Source of the DNA: Labyrinthula sp. Ha
Taxonomy: Eukaryota; Sar; Bigyra; Labyrinthulida; Labyrinthulaceae
Assembly (NCBI GenBank): GCA_015227615.1
Contig: JAALGZ010000032.1
Span: 1-64,000, forward strand
DNA length: 64,000 bases
Direction of reading: 5' to 3'
Under the pieces are notes generated by a model, which was given only the letters and a program-made list of their open reading frames with translations, was not told the origin of the DNA and ran no database searches. The translations under genes and the position numbers were made by a program. Each line of letters starts with the position of its first letter. Positions within the stretch are counted from its first letter, which is position 1. Shown here piece by piece: positions 31,864-43,182 of this stretch.

Positions 31864-34800
31864 GTTTCAGTAAAATATGTAAAAGTTGAGATATTTATGA
31901 TATGTTTAGTTAAAACAGTACTTTAATAGCTATTTTTGTTTCTGTAGTTTCATATCATCAGACCCAATACGTGAACATAAGAGAAAGCACAACTTGTGTC
32001 ATTAGGTGATCTTATAGCTGATGACAGAGTACCTATACATCTGAAAGGAGTACTGGATTACAAAATTAAGTTCATGCCTTGGTGCAACGTGCGCTGATGT
32101 CTTCTACTAGAAATTATTTGCTTGAATAAGAATTACATCCTTCAGCATCAAGTCGCAAATCTTAACACATTGGAGAAGTTTGGGTTCTTATATTTAAGTA
32201 CAACGCAGAAGTGTTTACTAAAACCACATCAAGTAACTAATTGAACTTTTGTGGCATTAACAGGCAACAGAGTGATAACTTTTCTTAATATAAAATCCTG
32301 AACATTGTTTAGCTCATTCGTTGCCTTGACATGTTCCAAGGTATTATCCAGATTTCTTACCCTCAATGAGTCCTGTTCCTGTGCCACAGCTCTATAATTC
32401 TCATTCAGAAATATTAAATCTACATTCAGTGAAAATTTCTCTTCCTGGAGACTTCTCTTAGCAGTAATATTTCCGTAGAATGTTTCAGATTTTAAATAGT
32501 AATGCTTTGCTGGCTCTCATTGTATACATGATATAAGTAATTGCATTGGTGGAAATGTGTGAGAGGTATAGGTCTTTAGTGAATTTATATCCACTGTAAG
32601 TTGGGGTAATTATGATTTATGTGGAAAATAGTAGCCAACTGAAGAAAGTATGGGTATGTTATAATTATATACCCTAGTTTTGTGCAAAGTGCCTATTATC
32701 ATTCAGTATTCTGGGTTAATACTTTTCAAAATGTTGCAATCCTATGAGTAATTAATTGAGCATTAGCCAGGTAACTAACAAAACTGAATCATAAGTTTAA
32801 AAGCATTCTTAACATATTTTAAGATGAATATAATTGCTGAAACTAAAAAAAATATTTTCATTGAGATTAAGAGAAAGTATACCGGGAGCGCCTTAACTAT
32901 AACCCATTTCTTCCTAAGCGGTCTTAACCAACCATTCAATTAAATAACAAGAAAGAAAGTGACATCCAAATAGGACAAAGTATTAAAGTTGCTGGGTCTC
33001 AAGATCTCCTTCTTGTGCTTCGGCAAATTGATACTTAGATACTTTTAACCTACAGGAGATATAGACTCAAACACTCAACCTAAAGAAAACGTTCAAGTAA
33101 AAATATTGAAAGCAGCATGCAAATCAACCAAGAGAGGTTTGTCTTTAACTTATTTAAAAAATGGTGCTAAAATTTTAACATGCTGAAGTATGATTTGATA
33201 GATAAATTAAAATACGAGAATTTTCACCTCTCTCTTTAAAGCACTCAAACAGCTTCACCATAAGATGTATAAACGCTTTTGGCAAATGCTTCATTCTTAA
33301 GATCGACATCCAGATTTTTCAACTGCCAGAGAGTAGCACATAAAACTTCAGCTAATATGCTAAAAACAACAGTAAAACAAGTTTCTGTGGTACAAAGCTT
33401 TTTCTTCCTGAAATCACTGCGGATGATTAAGCATTTACAACTCTAAGTGTAAACCTAGTACTTCTTCACTAAGCCTTGAATCGAAGAAAGTTAAAATGTT
33501 TCACTAAATGCTAAGCTTTTTTCAATATTCTAGTTTCCTCAATTTAGCTATTATCTCTACTTTTTCTCTTAGGAGTCAAAGATTCCATCCTCTTAATTCA
33601 CTCATTGTAAGAAAAAAAACAGATATCATACTACAGGAAGCTTTACTTATTCAAGTGCTTATTCGTCACTTAAATTAATTTACGACTATCTCAGGTTAAA
33701 AACTTTAACAAACTCGCGAAATTTTGTGAGAACAGCTGAGTTAAATATACTTGTTCACTTCGTTGCGCCCTTTTGTTTTCTTTCCTAGATTAAGGGTTGC
33801 TATGATGAATTAATGCAATACACATTTAAGTCTCGTCACTCATATAGCTTTTAATTATTCTCTTATGGGTTAAAACATCTAGATTTTAGTTTAAATATTT
33901 TTCCAATAAGATCTTATTATCTTTGGAGCAATTTTATTTCCACAAAATGACGGAAGTTGTACGAAATGAACTTGTATGAAAGGAAAATTCGAGATGCAAT
34001 TGGTTCTAAAAGAGGAGTTATTTTGACTTTCAACCTGAAAAGGGCTTAGATATGGTTAAATATTTATCAAGTTGTCTAAGAACTACCATATGCATGCTAA
34101 AGAAAATATCACATCGTTGCTAGTGTCTCTTTAAGAAAATGTTATTTAGTAATATAAAAAGTCATGTGAAAACTTTGCTTAAGTATTACAGAACTTAAGA
34201 TTTTATAAAAGCAAAAGAAAAATTCAACCAAGATTTTTTGTTGTTCATCACCAAAATTAGGGCTCCTGAAGGTAATCCTTAGTTCTTTCTTTTCCCTTCG
34301 CTTTGCTACGAGGCAGAGAATTTAATGAGCATAAATATTAAGCGCATTAAATTAAAAAGCAAAAAAAATAAGAGTTAAAATTTAACTTATATGTATTTTG
34401 CACTACTACTAATCTTTCAATATCTTTCATGTGAAGTCATTAAAGTTATACTGATTCAATTTGTTAGGTGTTTTACACAGAGTTCTTTACTCTAGTTAAA
34501 ACATATTTCATAATTTCAGAGGGTAAAATTGTTTTTTAATAACCAATAAGTGATATTTTAAAATTGTAGTTCAAAATATTTCATTGTTGCTTTTTGTGTT
34601 TTTTTTTCGTAGAACTATCGAATAAACAGTCATACAAAACATCAATATTGCATTACCATTAAAAAACAAAGCCGTTATTGAGAAAAAATCTACAAAATTC
34701 AATATCTTTCTTCTTCATTAAGAAGTATTCCAAGTGGTCTTTTCACACCGCTGAGATGCTTATTTTTCCTTAATATAAGGATTTTACTCTGTAGGAAGTG

Positions 34801-35398
34801 AAATAAGGATAACTGGTTCTAGCAAGAAGAAGCAATAGATATTCAGATGGTGGCTTTTCACCAAGTCTTGAGCATACTTTGACTTCATCTATATTATATT
34901 ATTAAAAAAAACAAAGTGAATTTTAGTTTTCTAAAGTTAAAATAAGTATCCAAGTACTTTTAGCGGCTGAGATCTACTTAAAGAAGTTTGTCGAATGTCT
35001 TAATGACAAATGACAATGAGATTTTTGCTGAGCAAGAAGTTTAGAAACTGTTTTATTATGAAGTTTATTTATAAAGACAAAATATTCAAGACTTATGAGG
35101 AATCTTTTTGATTTTTTATAAGAATTGTCTTTTTATGTTTCAAAAATGCAGAAGAAGAATAAGAAGAGAATTTACTTTATTAATTTATGATACAATGAGA
35201 GAAAAGAGAAGAACAAGAAAGAAAAGAAAAAAGAAATAGAGGAAGATATGGACGAAATGTGAAAAATATAATGTAAAAAAGAAGAGAGGAATATGAAGAT
35301 GATGATACCAAGTTTGATGAAGAGGCTCTTTTTTCGAATCACAGATCTCGTTTCTAAATTGAGCGACGGATGTTTAGTTTAAGTGGAGGAGTTGATTT
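31864..35398. other. Spacer
   Basis: 3.5 kb without a recognisable gene. The end (about 35145-35320) is a purine-rich stretch of AAG/AGA words just beyond the 3' end of the Ser-rich gene; on that gene's transcript it would be pyrimidine-rich. Nothing else stands out. Confidence 0.5.
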
Positions 35399-36289
35399 TT
35401 ATTCTTTTTCTTTGGTATTATCCACTCCTTTTGTTAGAGAAGATGAGCACACTTTTTGCTGAGGTTGTTTGTTTTGAAAATATGAAGCCAAAACTTCTGC
35501 ACCGTGTTTCTTAATTGTAGATGGCGAATTTGCAAGTGGTGGAAGAAGAAAATTATATCCAAACTCGGCCTTTTGGTTTTTCTTAAACAGTTCCAACTTA
35601 AATTTCGAATTCCTTACAGTTCTTTTTTTTCTTTGGATATCTGGATATGGTGCAAATAAACTTACTGGTGATGAAATAAATTCAACATGAACAGGAGAGT
35701 CAAGTTGAACTGGTGAAAACTCTTTCTTTTCTTCGAGAAAAGTTTGCCCTTTGTTTAAGAAATCATTCATTTCCTTGGCTAGTGATCTGTGTTCACTTGT
35801 GTCAACTTTATTTTCTATACAAGGAGTAGACTGGATGGACTTTGTGGATTTATGACTGGATTCAGAATCAGAACTAAATTGGATTGTACTTACAGTATGT
35901 TGGTCACTAGCAGGGGAATCTACTATTGAAAGAGGAGTAGATTTGTATGATTTTGAAGAAGAGTCTTCTTTGGGAATGGTTTCATGCTCTGAAGAAGGAC
36001 TCGAGTGTTGTGAGTCTTGAGAAGAAACCTCATGAGCTCTTTTTTGTTCTTCTTCAGACATAATTCTGAAATATGCTGGATAATGAGTAACAGCAGTCCA
36101 AAGAGAAGGATGTTCTCTTCTTTGTGATCTAGGAAAAAAACTACCATAGATTCCACAAGAGTTCATTTGACAAACTTGTGGAGCTGGTTCAGAATAATCA
36201 TGTACTTCATCAGATGAACATGAAGGAGAAAAACATTCCTGTAAATTTTCATAACATTTAGCAAACATCTTGCACATGGACATCTGCAT
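35399..36289 (-). CDS. Orphan Ser-rich protein with many S/T-P sites
   Basis: 296 residues from an ATG to TAA; I do not recognise a family. The first 45 residues hold six cysteines (6, 12, 19, 24, 40, 45) without a standard zinc-finger spacing. Residues 88-160 are rich in Ser, Thr, Glu and Lys. Ser/Thr-Pro pairs recur (near 21, 97, 118, 125, 155, 192, 198 and 207), several in the context DSP or SSP, suggesting phosphorylation by CDK or MAPK-like kinases. A basic patch (219-240, starting RKKRTVR) could be a nuclear localisation signal. No signal peptide or membrane segment is seen. Low complexity makes chance openness a concern, but the length, the ATG and the regular codon pattern favour a real gene. 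It stands alone, with long spacers on both sides. Flanking tiny introns leading to further exons cannot be excluded. Confidence 0.6.
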   Translation of the reverse strand: MQMSMCKMFAKCYENLQECFSPSCSSDEVHDYSEPAPQVCQMNSCGIYGSFFPRSQRREHPSLWTAVTHYPAYFRIMSEEEQKRAHEVSSQDSQHSSPSSEHETIPKEDSSSKSYKSTPLSIVDSPASDQHTVSTIQFSSDSESSHKSTKSIQSTPCIENKVDTSEHRSLAKEMNDFLNKGQTFLEEKKEFSPVQLDSPVHVEFISSPVSLFAPYPDIQRKKRTVRNSKFKLELFKKNQKAEFGYNFLLPPLANSPSTIKKHGAEVLASYFQNKQPQQKVCSSSLTKGVDNTKEKE

Positions 36290-39219
36290 TTTATGACTTA
36301 TAAAGTTGAATTAAGTTATAAACCCTAAGAAATTTTTTCTTCTTAATTTTTTTTATACAGACGCGACGGAAAACTAAAATATAACTGTTTTCCTTCGTTT
36401 TACAAAAAAATCTATTTGTTTTTATTCAATGTGTATTGAGAGCAACACTTTTTATTTATTTGTCAGTTACACTTTTATCTTTTATATTTCTTTAGATTTG
36501 GTTTGAACCCAAAATATTAATATGGAATTTATCTTGCCTAAATAAAAATATTGACGTGCCGAAGCAGAAAAGGCAGGAAATTTGAGCAATAGAAGAAACA
36601 AGAACGAAAGCAAAAAGAAGTGTTCTAGTTAGTCGACAAGGTATGAAAAGAGGTACCAGAGCATACTCTAAGATAGAATTTTATCCACATATAGCATAAA
36701 TTTAGGAATTAGAAGGACGTTTTCAAGTGTCTAGACTACTAGTATTTATTCTTTGTAAAATTAGGTTATCAACAGCTAAGTATAGCAGTGTATAACGAAT
36801 ATATTTTGTTTCAAACGACAACGACTAAATTACAGCTAAGTACACATATGGTGTGCACTAATGTCTATAACAGGACAACAAAAGATTGTCACAAGGTATA
36901 AATATTGTACAGTCTTTTGCACAAACTCTAAGCAGAGGAAAACCTGGAAAGTTAAATGAAAGTATAGAAACTCTTTCAAGTATCAATCTAGCATTATAAT
37001 CGCGAGGAACTCTTTTTCTTAAGGGAAAAACTGCGAGCTTAGAGGCCCTTGAACAATAGCTCTTGCTTTTATTCTATCCTCTAAGAACTCTTGTGTCCTA
37101 GACTATGCATGTTGGTATCTCATAAAATAAGTGGGTATTGGTAAAAAGATTTTGATCATCTACCAAGCTATTATAAGAACTTATTAGAGACAAGAGAAAC
37201 TGCTCCTACAAATATAGCTTCATTCCAAACCTTTTCTTAACAACTTCTCTTTGAGATTTTTCTGACGGAGTTGAAAGATCATTATGCTTTACTTAAGTTT
37301 ATTCACTGAAAAAACCCTCTCTGAGAATCTCTTTTGATTCTTTCATCATGAAAGAAGACTCTACCCAATAATAATAGTTCATGTCAGTTTTTCATAATAC
37401 GCCTCTCTATGATTAGACCGTGGAATAACTATAGCAGTCTGTTAATACCTGAAGACTCTACATTAAAAATAGCAATCTCGAAAATTCTTTTGGCTCAGAA
37501 TAGGAAGAACTTATTTAATATTATCTTTGTAGACACTAAACCAGAGCATTATCTTTAGAACTTTTAATTCTAAAATAAAGGTATAATGTTAAAAATTCAA
37601 TTCAAATCAGGTCATTACAAAATATATTGTACAAATAGTGATATCAAATGTAGGCATAGAATGAGGAACAACATTTGCAATCATTAATTCTTGATAAGAA
37701 AAGGAGTATCTAAACTCAAAGACAGAAAGTTAGATCACACTTTGTGATCTTGGTTCGATATTTCCATCTCTAGAGAGCACGTGGCATCAATACTGTGAAA
37801 TGCGACTGCGCTTTCATATTCAACTAAAGCTATCCTCCAAAAGAAGTGGAAAATGCATAACTGCCTAAAGTTTTGCTTATCTTTGTCTCGTAAATTATAG
37901 CTTTGTTTCAGATATTGAGATATGACTACGTTCATTTATACAAAGCGCACTTTTTATACTCTAATTAATTTGTTTCACCGATTTATTTGCTATTACACAA
38001 AACCTTATTATTTAGGACTTACTACTCTAGAAGAAGGTAAGCAAGTAACTTAAGAGATACATCAATTGGTACCCTTAAAATTGATGTTGCGATTTATTTC
38101 TAACCATGTTTCATGAATTTATTGATCGGGATTCTTTAACTTCACTTTGCTATTTTTTAGAAAGTTCATAACCATTTAGTCTATAATTTGGCGAAGAGCA
38201 AATGAGTAAGTTCTTTTCCCTCAATAATTATGCCGATAAGTTTGTTATCCAAGTATCAGAGTTAAAAAGAATAAATAGATTTTATAATTTATCTTCAAAA
38301 GTAAGCTTCCGACTTAAATAAAAGCTAGAGTTCTTGTTGAACAAAGCCTGTATTTATATTATTCATCAGTATGCTCGATAGGCTTTCTTTTCTTGAGTGT
38401 ATTCTTTACTTTATTTTGAGCATTAAGAATGATAACTCAACAATAAAAAAACATGCTACACTGTAATTTCCTGATGAGTATCACTATTCGGAAAGAAAAC
38501 GTTCATCCTCCTCCAATTCAGTACTAGAATTAACATCTTATCGACATTATAATTCAATTGACTATTTCCACATAGGTGTTTCTCAGTATTATATTTCAGT
38601 TGAGAGATTTGTGTATTTGGCAAAGACCTTATATTTATGTTTACATTCTCTATTTTATGTTTTTATTATAGTTAATAAAACTAATAGTAAACTTCCATTT
38701 TCGTATTAGCTGGCTTCGGTAAATACCGTCTACACGGACTAGTGGTTGTAATCCTTAAGACAATATTGAGCTTCCAAAATCTTGGTGATGATATACGTTG
38801 CTTTCAAAAATAAGTTTTGTACGCAAAAATGTGTAAATCACTATTGAGGTTTATTTCTTTTACTGGGTTTTCTTTAACTAGTTGAACTCTATTAGAGTAC
38901 ATGTTTTTTAAATTATGTATGAAACAAAGGTTTTATTTATTAGATATTAATTGCACTATATAATTACTAGAATGAATAATGTAAATTGGTTCAATAACTC
39001 AGAATTTAGCAAGAAGTTAGATGAAATCTTGATTTTCTATATATCTGCAATCATTTTTAATTTTTCAAAAAAGAAATATGTCTAGAAAACTTTTCTACTC
39101 GTGCTTAATTTTTACTTGTATTACACTGTTCTTATAATTAGGCGATTAAATTACTCTAATTTACTCTTGTAATTGTAGTTCTTCTCTTTCTGTTATTCTG
39201 CTTGTATTGAGTCTGATTT
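36290..39219. other. Spacer
   Basis: 2.9 kb of AT-rich sequence with only short chance frames, no recognisable RNA gene and no repeat that I could pair with another place in the window. Confidence 0.5.
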
Positions 39220-39558
39220 TTACAATTGTACCTCTATTTCTCCGATTATTAACCAGTTCCTCCGAAAAGCCTCACTGTTATTTTTTTGACACCTTTGTTG
39301 CTCTTCCTCCTTCTCCACCTCGAGTTCACTTGACCCACACTTAGCTGTAGGCTTCAAATCTGGATTTCATAGGAGATCGTCCAACTTACACATCTTATTT
39401 TTTATCACCTCAACCGACAAGTTGCTCATGAAATCATCTTTCCTAACTGATACTCCGTCAATATCAGTACAGGTAAAGTGACACGGCAATAGGGCATCTT
39501 CGTAATAAGCCATGACCAAAACCCGATGAATTGCCGAGAACAAGAAGAAACAGGACAT
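39220..39558 (-). pseudogene. Possible broken small gene, unrecognised
   Basis: From an ATG at 39558 the minus strand reads 63 codons of balanced composition (including M-A-Y-Y-E-D and D-I-D-G-V) to a TGA at 39367-39369. The same frame then continues without a stop for another 48 codons with a Glu/Lys-rich segment until TAA at 39220-39222. Two adjacent open stretches in one frame split by a single TGA suggest a decayed gene, but there is no family match and chance remains possible. Confidence 0.25.
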
Positions 39559-41263
39559 CTTTTGGACCTACCTACCAAATGGTGAAATACTAACTTAAAT
39601 TAAGAAGAAGCTACAGATTTAATTAGGATACTATAAAGAAGGATAAAATTAATTCATCTTACTGTAAATTACTGCGCGTAATAGTTTTACAGAACTTCAC
39701 CGTAAGTTCTAGACCTAAGATTCTTCAATGGGCTTTCAACTACTAGATACCGAAGAAAATATAAATTATTGGTTACTCTTAAGGTTTTGAGAAAAGCCTT
39801 AGCATACCTGGGCGAGCCTTGTTCTGATCAGTGTAGTTTGTTTTCTTGCTCAGTTAAATTGGTCTAGTTAAATAGGCTTAAACAGTTTCAAAAGGCTCTG
39901 TGGACCTCAGTGCTTCATGAAAGGGCATTTTGTCGTCGTTAAAAGTTCACATGCTTTTGACATTCACTTAGTTTTAGGTGTCAAAACCTTCAAATTATTT
40001 TAAATTTGTGACTATAATGAAACTACCTAGTATGAATTTTTACTTGCTGTCTATTATCACTCTCTCTCTCTACAACATTGTTCATTTACTAGTATCTACA
40101 AGCTCAAACAAAGATCTTCTAATATTAACAAAACAAAAATTTAATTGAGATTAATTCTAGTATTTAACCATGAATATCAACCTATAGCTCGGGAAACTGA
40201 TAACTCTTAGAGATAATCCTTTCTTAGACACATGCATTCGAAAAGACTTAATTGTAACCTAGATTAAACATACCTGAAAAGGTTGGTTCAATATTCATGT
40301 TCTCATTCTTGTCATTTCTGTTTATCATGTTGGCTGGTGTTATGTTTTCATTATGTCACAACATCAACTGTTCTGTCACAGAACTGTCAAGAGCAGTACT
40401 ATTTACCATGGCCATGTTTCTAGAAAACATCTATCTTACTTGCGCAACCTGTTTTGAACATATTTGTCAATCCACAAAGTTAGTTAATCTTAGTACTTGG
40501 TCAGTGGTGGTATTGCTGAAGCTTATTTCAAATAATATTGAAGTAGCAAGGGCAAACCTTAAAGGATGTTCTAGAATAAGGTGCCCATCAATCTAGTGAG
40601 AAAAGTGAAATTGAGTAAAATTCGTATCAATACTCATGGAAAAGCTGCATTTGAGGTAAGTTTAGCACTTTCTAGTAAATTCAAATGATTTATTTGTATA
40701 GCTAAGTTTCCTAGCAAAATATATTTGTTTGATCAAATGAGTTAGTTGTTCCTGTCTTGTCAGCATTTCATATATCTTAACCATTTTAGCACCTCTACTT
40801 ATTTATATATATAGAATGGTTCTATCATATTTTGCTTTCATATTTTCTTCTCGAACAGGAAGTTTACTTGAGAAATGAGGATAATTCCTATCCTAAAGTA
40901 CTGCTCTTCACAAGCTAGTTGACAGCCTGAAGTAAAAGAACATAGTGTATTTTAACACTAACTTGGTTAAAACGACCCAGTCATCTTATTATGCCCTAAA
41001 AGAATCTTAGAATAACTACCAATAAACTGTTTACCCTAGAATAAAGGTGTGCACAATCAATTTTACTATGTTTTAACTATTTGGTTATCAGCGTATTCTT
41101 TCTGTGTGAGTAAAACATTGTTACTTAACATAAATTAAACCAAATTTCAGAGCCCATTTAACATCATGCAGTTTTTGAAATAAGAACCGTTTAGATATTT
41201 TGTAAACAAACAAAAATAAAGCTAACGCAAACAAAAAGAAATAGAAAAAAAGAAGATAAGAAT
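39559..41263. other. Spacer upstream of LRR copy 3
   Basis: 1.7 kb. A 99-codon frame with ATG at 40297 (hydrophobic start, Cys-rich) could encode a small secreted protein but matches nothing and has no second copy here, so I do not call it. The last 60 bases before the next gene are strongly A-rich. Confidence 0.45.
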
Positions 41264-43182
41264 ATGGTTGATGCAAAAGAAGTAGAAATTCAGATTATAC
41301 GTGAAGAGAAAGAGACAGATACAAAGGAATCGAGTAACAGTGACAGAGGATGTATGTGCATGCTTACCTTACACGTTGCTGTGTTTCTTTTAGTTGGAAT
41401 ACCCTTAGCAGTGGGATCTATGGAAAGTGATTCTTTGCCACTCAATTTCACCAAAATCTGTGCAAAAAAGGGATACAGTGACCTAGATCTCCTTCTACTT
41501 GATAAAGCTGAAGAGTCTACCTCTACGCGGTTGATCTTAAACACATCTGGAATAAGTTATCTTCCAGCTTTTGCGTTTCAGTGCAATTACAACTTTAAAC
41601 AAAATGGAAATATTTACGCCTTTGATATTCACTTGAACGAGGATTTGGAGCTTCATGAACATGTGTTTATAGGTAGTAATGGAAAGAAAAAGTCAAACTG
41701 GATTAACGAGCGATTTGATATTTATTTTTATACATATGGAAATAAGCTGAAATTTGGAAGCAACACGTTCGGAAAGAATATCTTTTATGAAAACATAGGC
41801 TACTCAAATGTACAGTTTCATATTTCATCAGAAGAAGACTTAGACATTGAATTTGGTTCAAAGAATGCAGTTGATGTAGTTCGAGTTAGAAAGCAAGCTG
41901 ATGCAGAAGACATTGATTCTGGTAAAATTCTTCATAAAGTAAGCAACTGGAATGTTAAACGATTATATTTTGATTACTTGAATACTTTTTCTTATGTTCC
42001 TACAACCGGAAACTAGCTCAAACGTTGGAAACCCTTCAAATGAATCTAGAAGTTTCGGGTGAATTTTCACTCAAGTTTTTTGAGACATATAAAAAGTTGG
42101 ATTATGCAAAAGTCGGGTCTTTACGTTCTGTTCCATATTTTGATAGAAAAACTGTTTTTTCTTCTATCACCAGATTAGACTTGGTAGGTTCTTTTGGATT
42201 TCTTTTACCAGATGAATTCATGCATTTCTTTCCAAATATTAGAAGCGTTTTTCTTGATGATATGGATCATAAAGAATGCGAAGAATCCTTTGTCAATAGG
42301 ATGAAAATGGAAACCAACTATTCTTTTTACACATCTTCTTTATCAGATACTTGTATTTTTCTCGATGGCTCGGTTGACTTAACTCCTTTTGAAAACGATT
42401 ATTGCTCTGTAGCCCAATCCTACCAAGCTAGAGAAGGAATTTTAGATCACTTTCTACGCTATAATCCGTTTGTGGTTTCTTCTTGTTTACCTCCTTTTGC
42501 TTATGAAGATTCTGGACTTCTCTTTTCAAATATTACATATTTCAGGTTCCTAGTACCTTGGACAGATAAAGTTTCAGAAGGTGTATTTAGAAGCAGAAAT
42601 GGTACTACATTATTTTCATCGGTAGAAATGATTCAGGTGACTCTCTTCAAGCCTATTGTATTGAACTGGGGTAATTTTGACTCTGAAACCTTTCCCATAC
42701 TTCGAGAGATACAGTTTAACGCTGTGGAGATTGAGGAAATCTCCTTTCAAGATTATAATGTTAGTGAAAGTGTGGTTACAGATATTTCTGTAGTCTGGAG
42801 TACAATAATAGGCAATATGTTTTTTCAGCAAGGGATTTTGAAATTGGCAAGTCTAGAAAGGCTTCGTATTCATACAACAGAGATCAAGATTATACCTTCT
42901 TTGGTGACATCTCAGTCTCCATTAATGTATTTTACTTTAGACGGAACAGAAACAGAGTTGATTCCTGCAGACTCACTTTGTCCTCTAGATGGAACCTCTC
43001 CACTTAAAGAATTTACTCTTCGCGGAAGCCCGCATGCAATATTCGAGGATGGAGTATTTTTGAATTGCAAAAACTTGATTGCTATCACCCTTGATGTTCC
43101 ATTATTTAATGAAACTGAAGATGACTTCATAACGAGAACAGGGGCATGTGTAAACGAGAATTGTGTACTAGTATTTGTGTAG
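41264..43182 (+). pseudogene. Membrane-anchored leucine-rich family, copy 3 (nearly intact)
   Basis: The best-preserved member of the local family. The ATG at 41264 opens a charged 28-residue leader, then a hydrophobic segment at about residues 31-51 (signal anchor, N-terminus probably inside), then an outside region of about 590 residues with irregular leucine-rich repeats, paired cysteines and several N-glycosylation sequons. Motifs shared with copy 1 include LPAFAFQCNYNF, ECEESF, LDGSVDLT and SCLPPF. The frame breaks once: at about 42010-42016 a single base is missing relative to the family reading, producing TAG, and the next frame carries the rest to the stop at 43182. No local-size intron restores the frame. 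One isolated break beside an A run in an otherwise intact gene could be a fresh mutation or an assembly error, so it may be functional. Ligand and role are unknown. Confidence 0.65.

Noticed and set aside
40297-40596. 99-codon frame with a signal-like start
   Set aside because: No family match and no second copy; hydrophobic frames are common by chance in AT-rich DNA.
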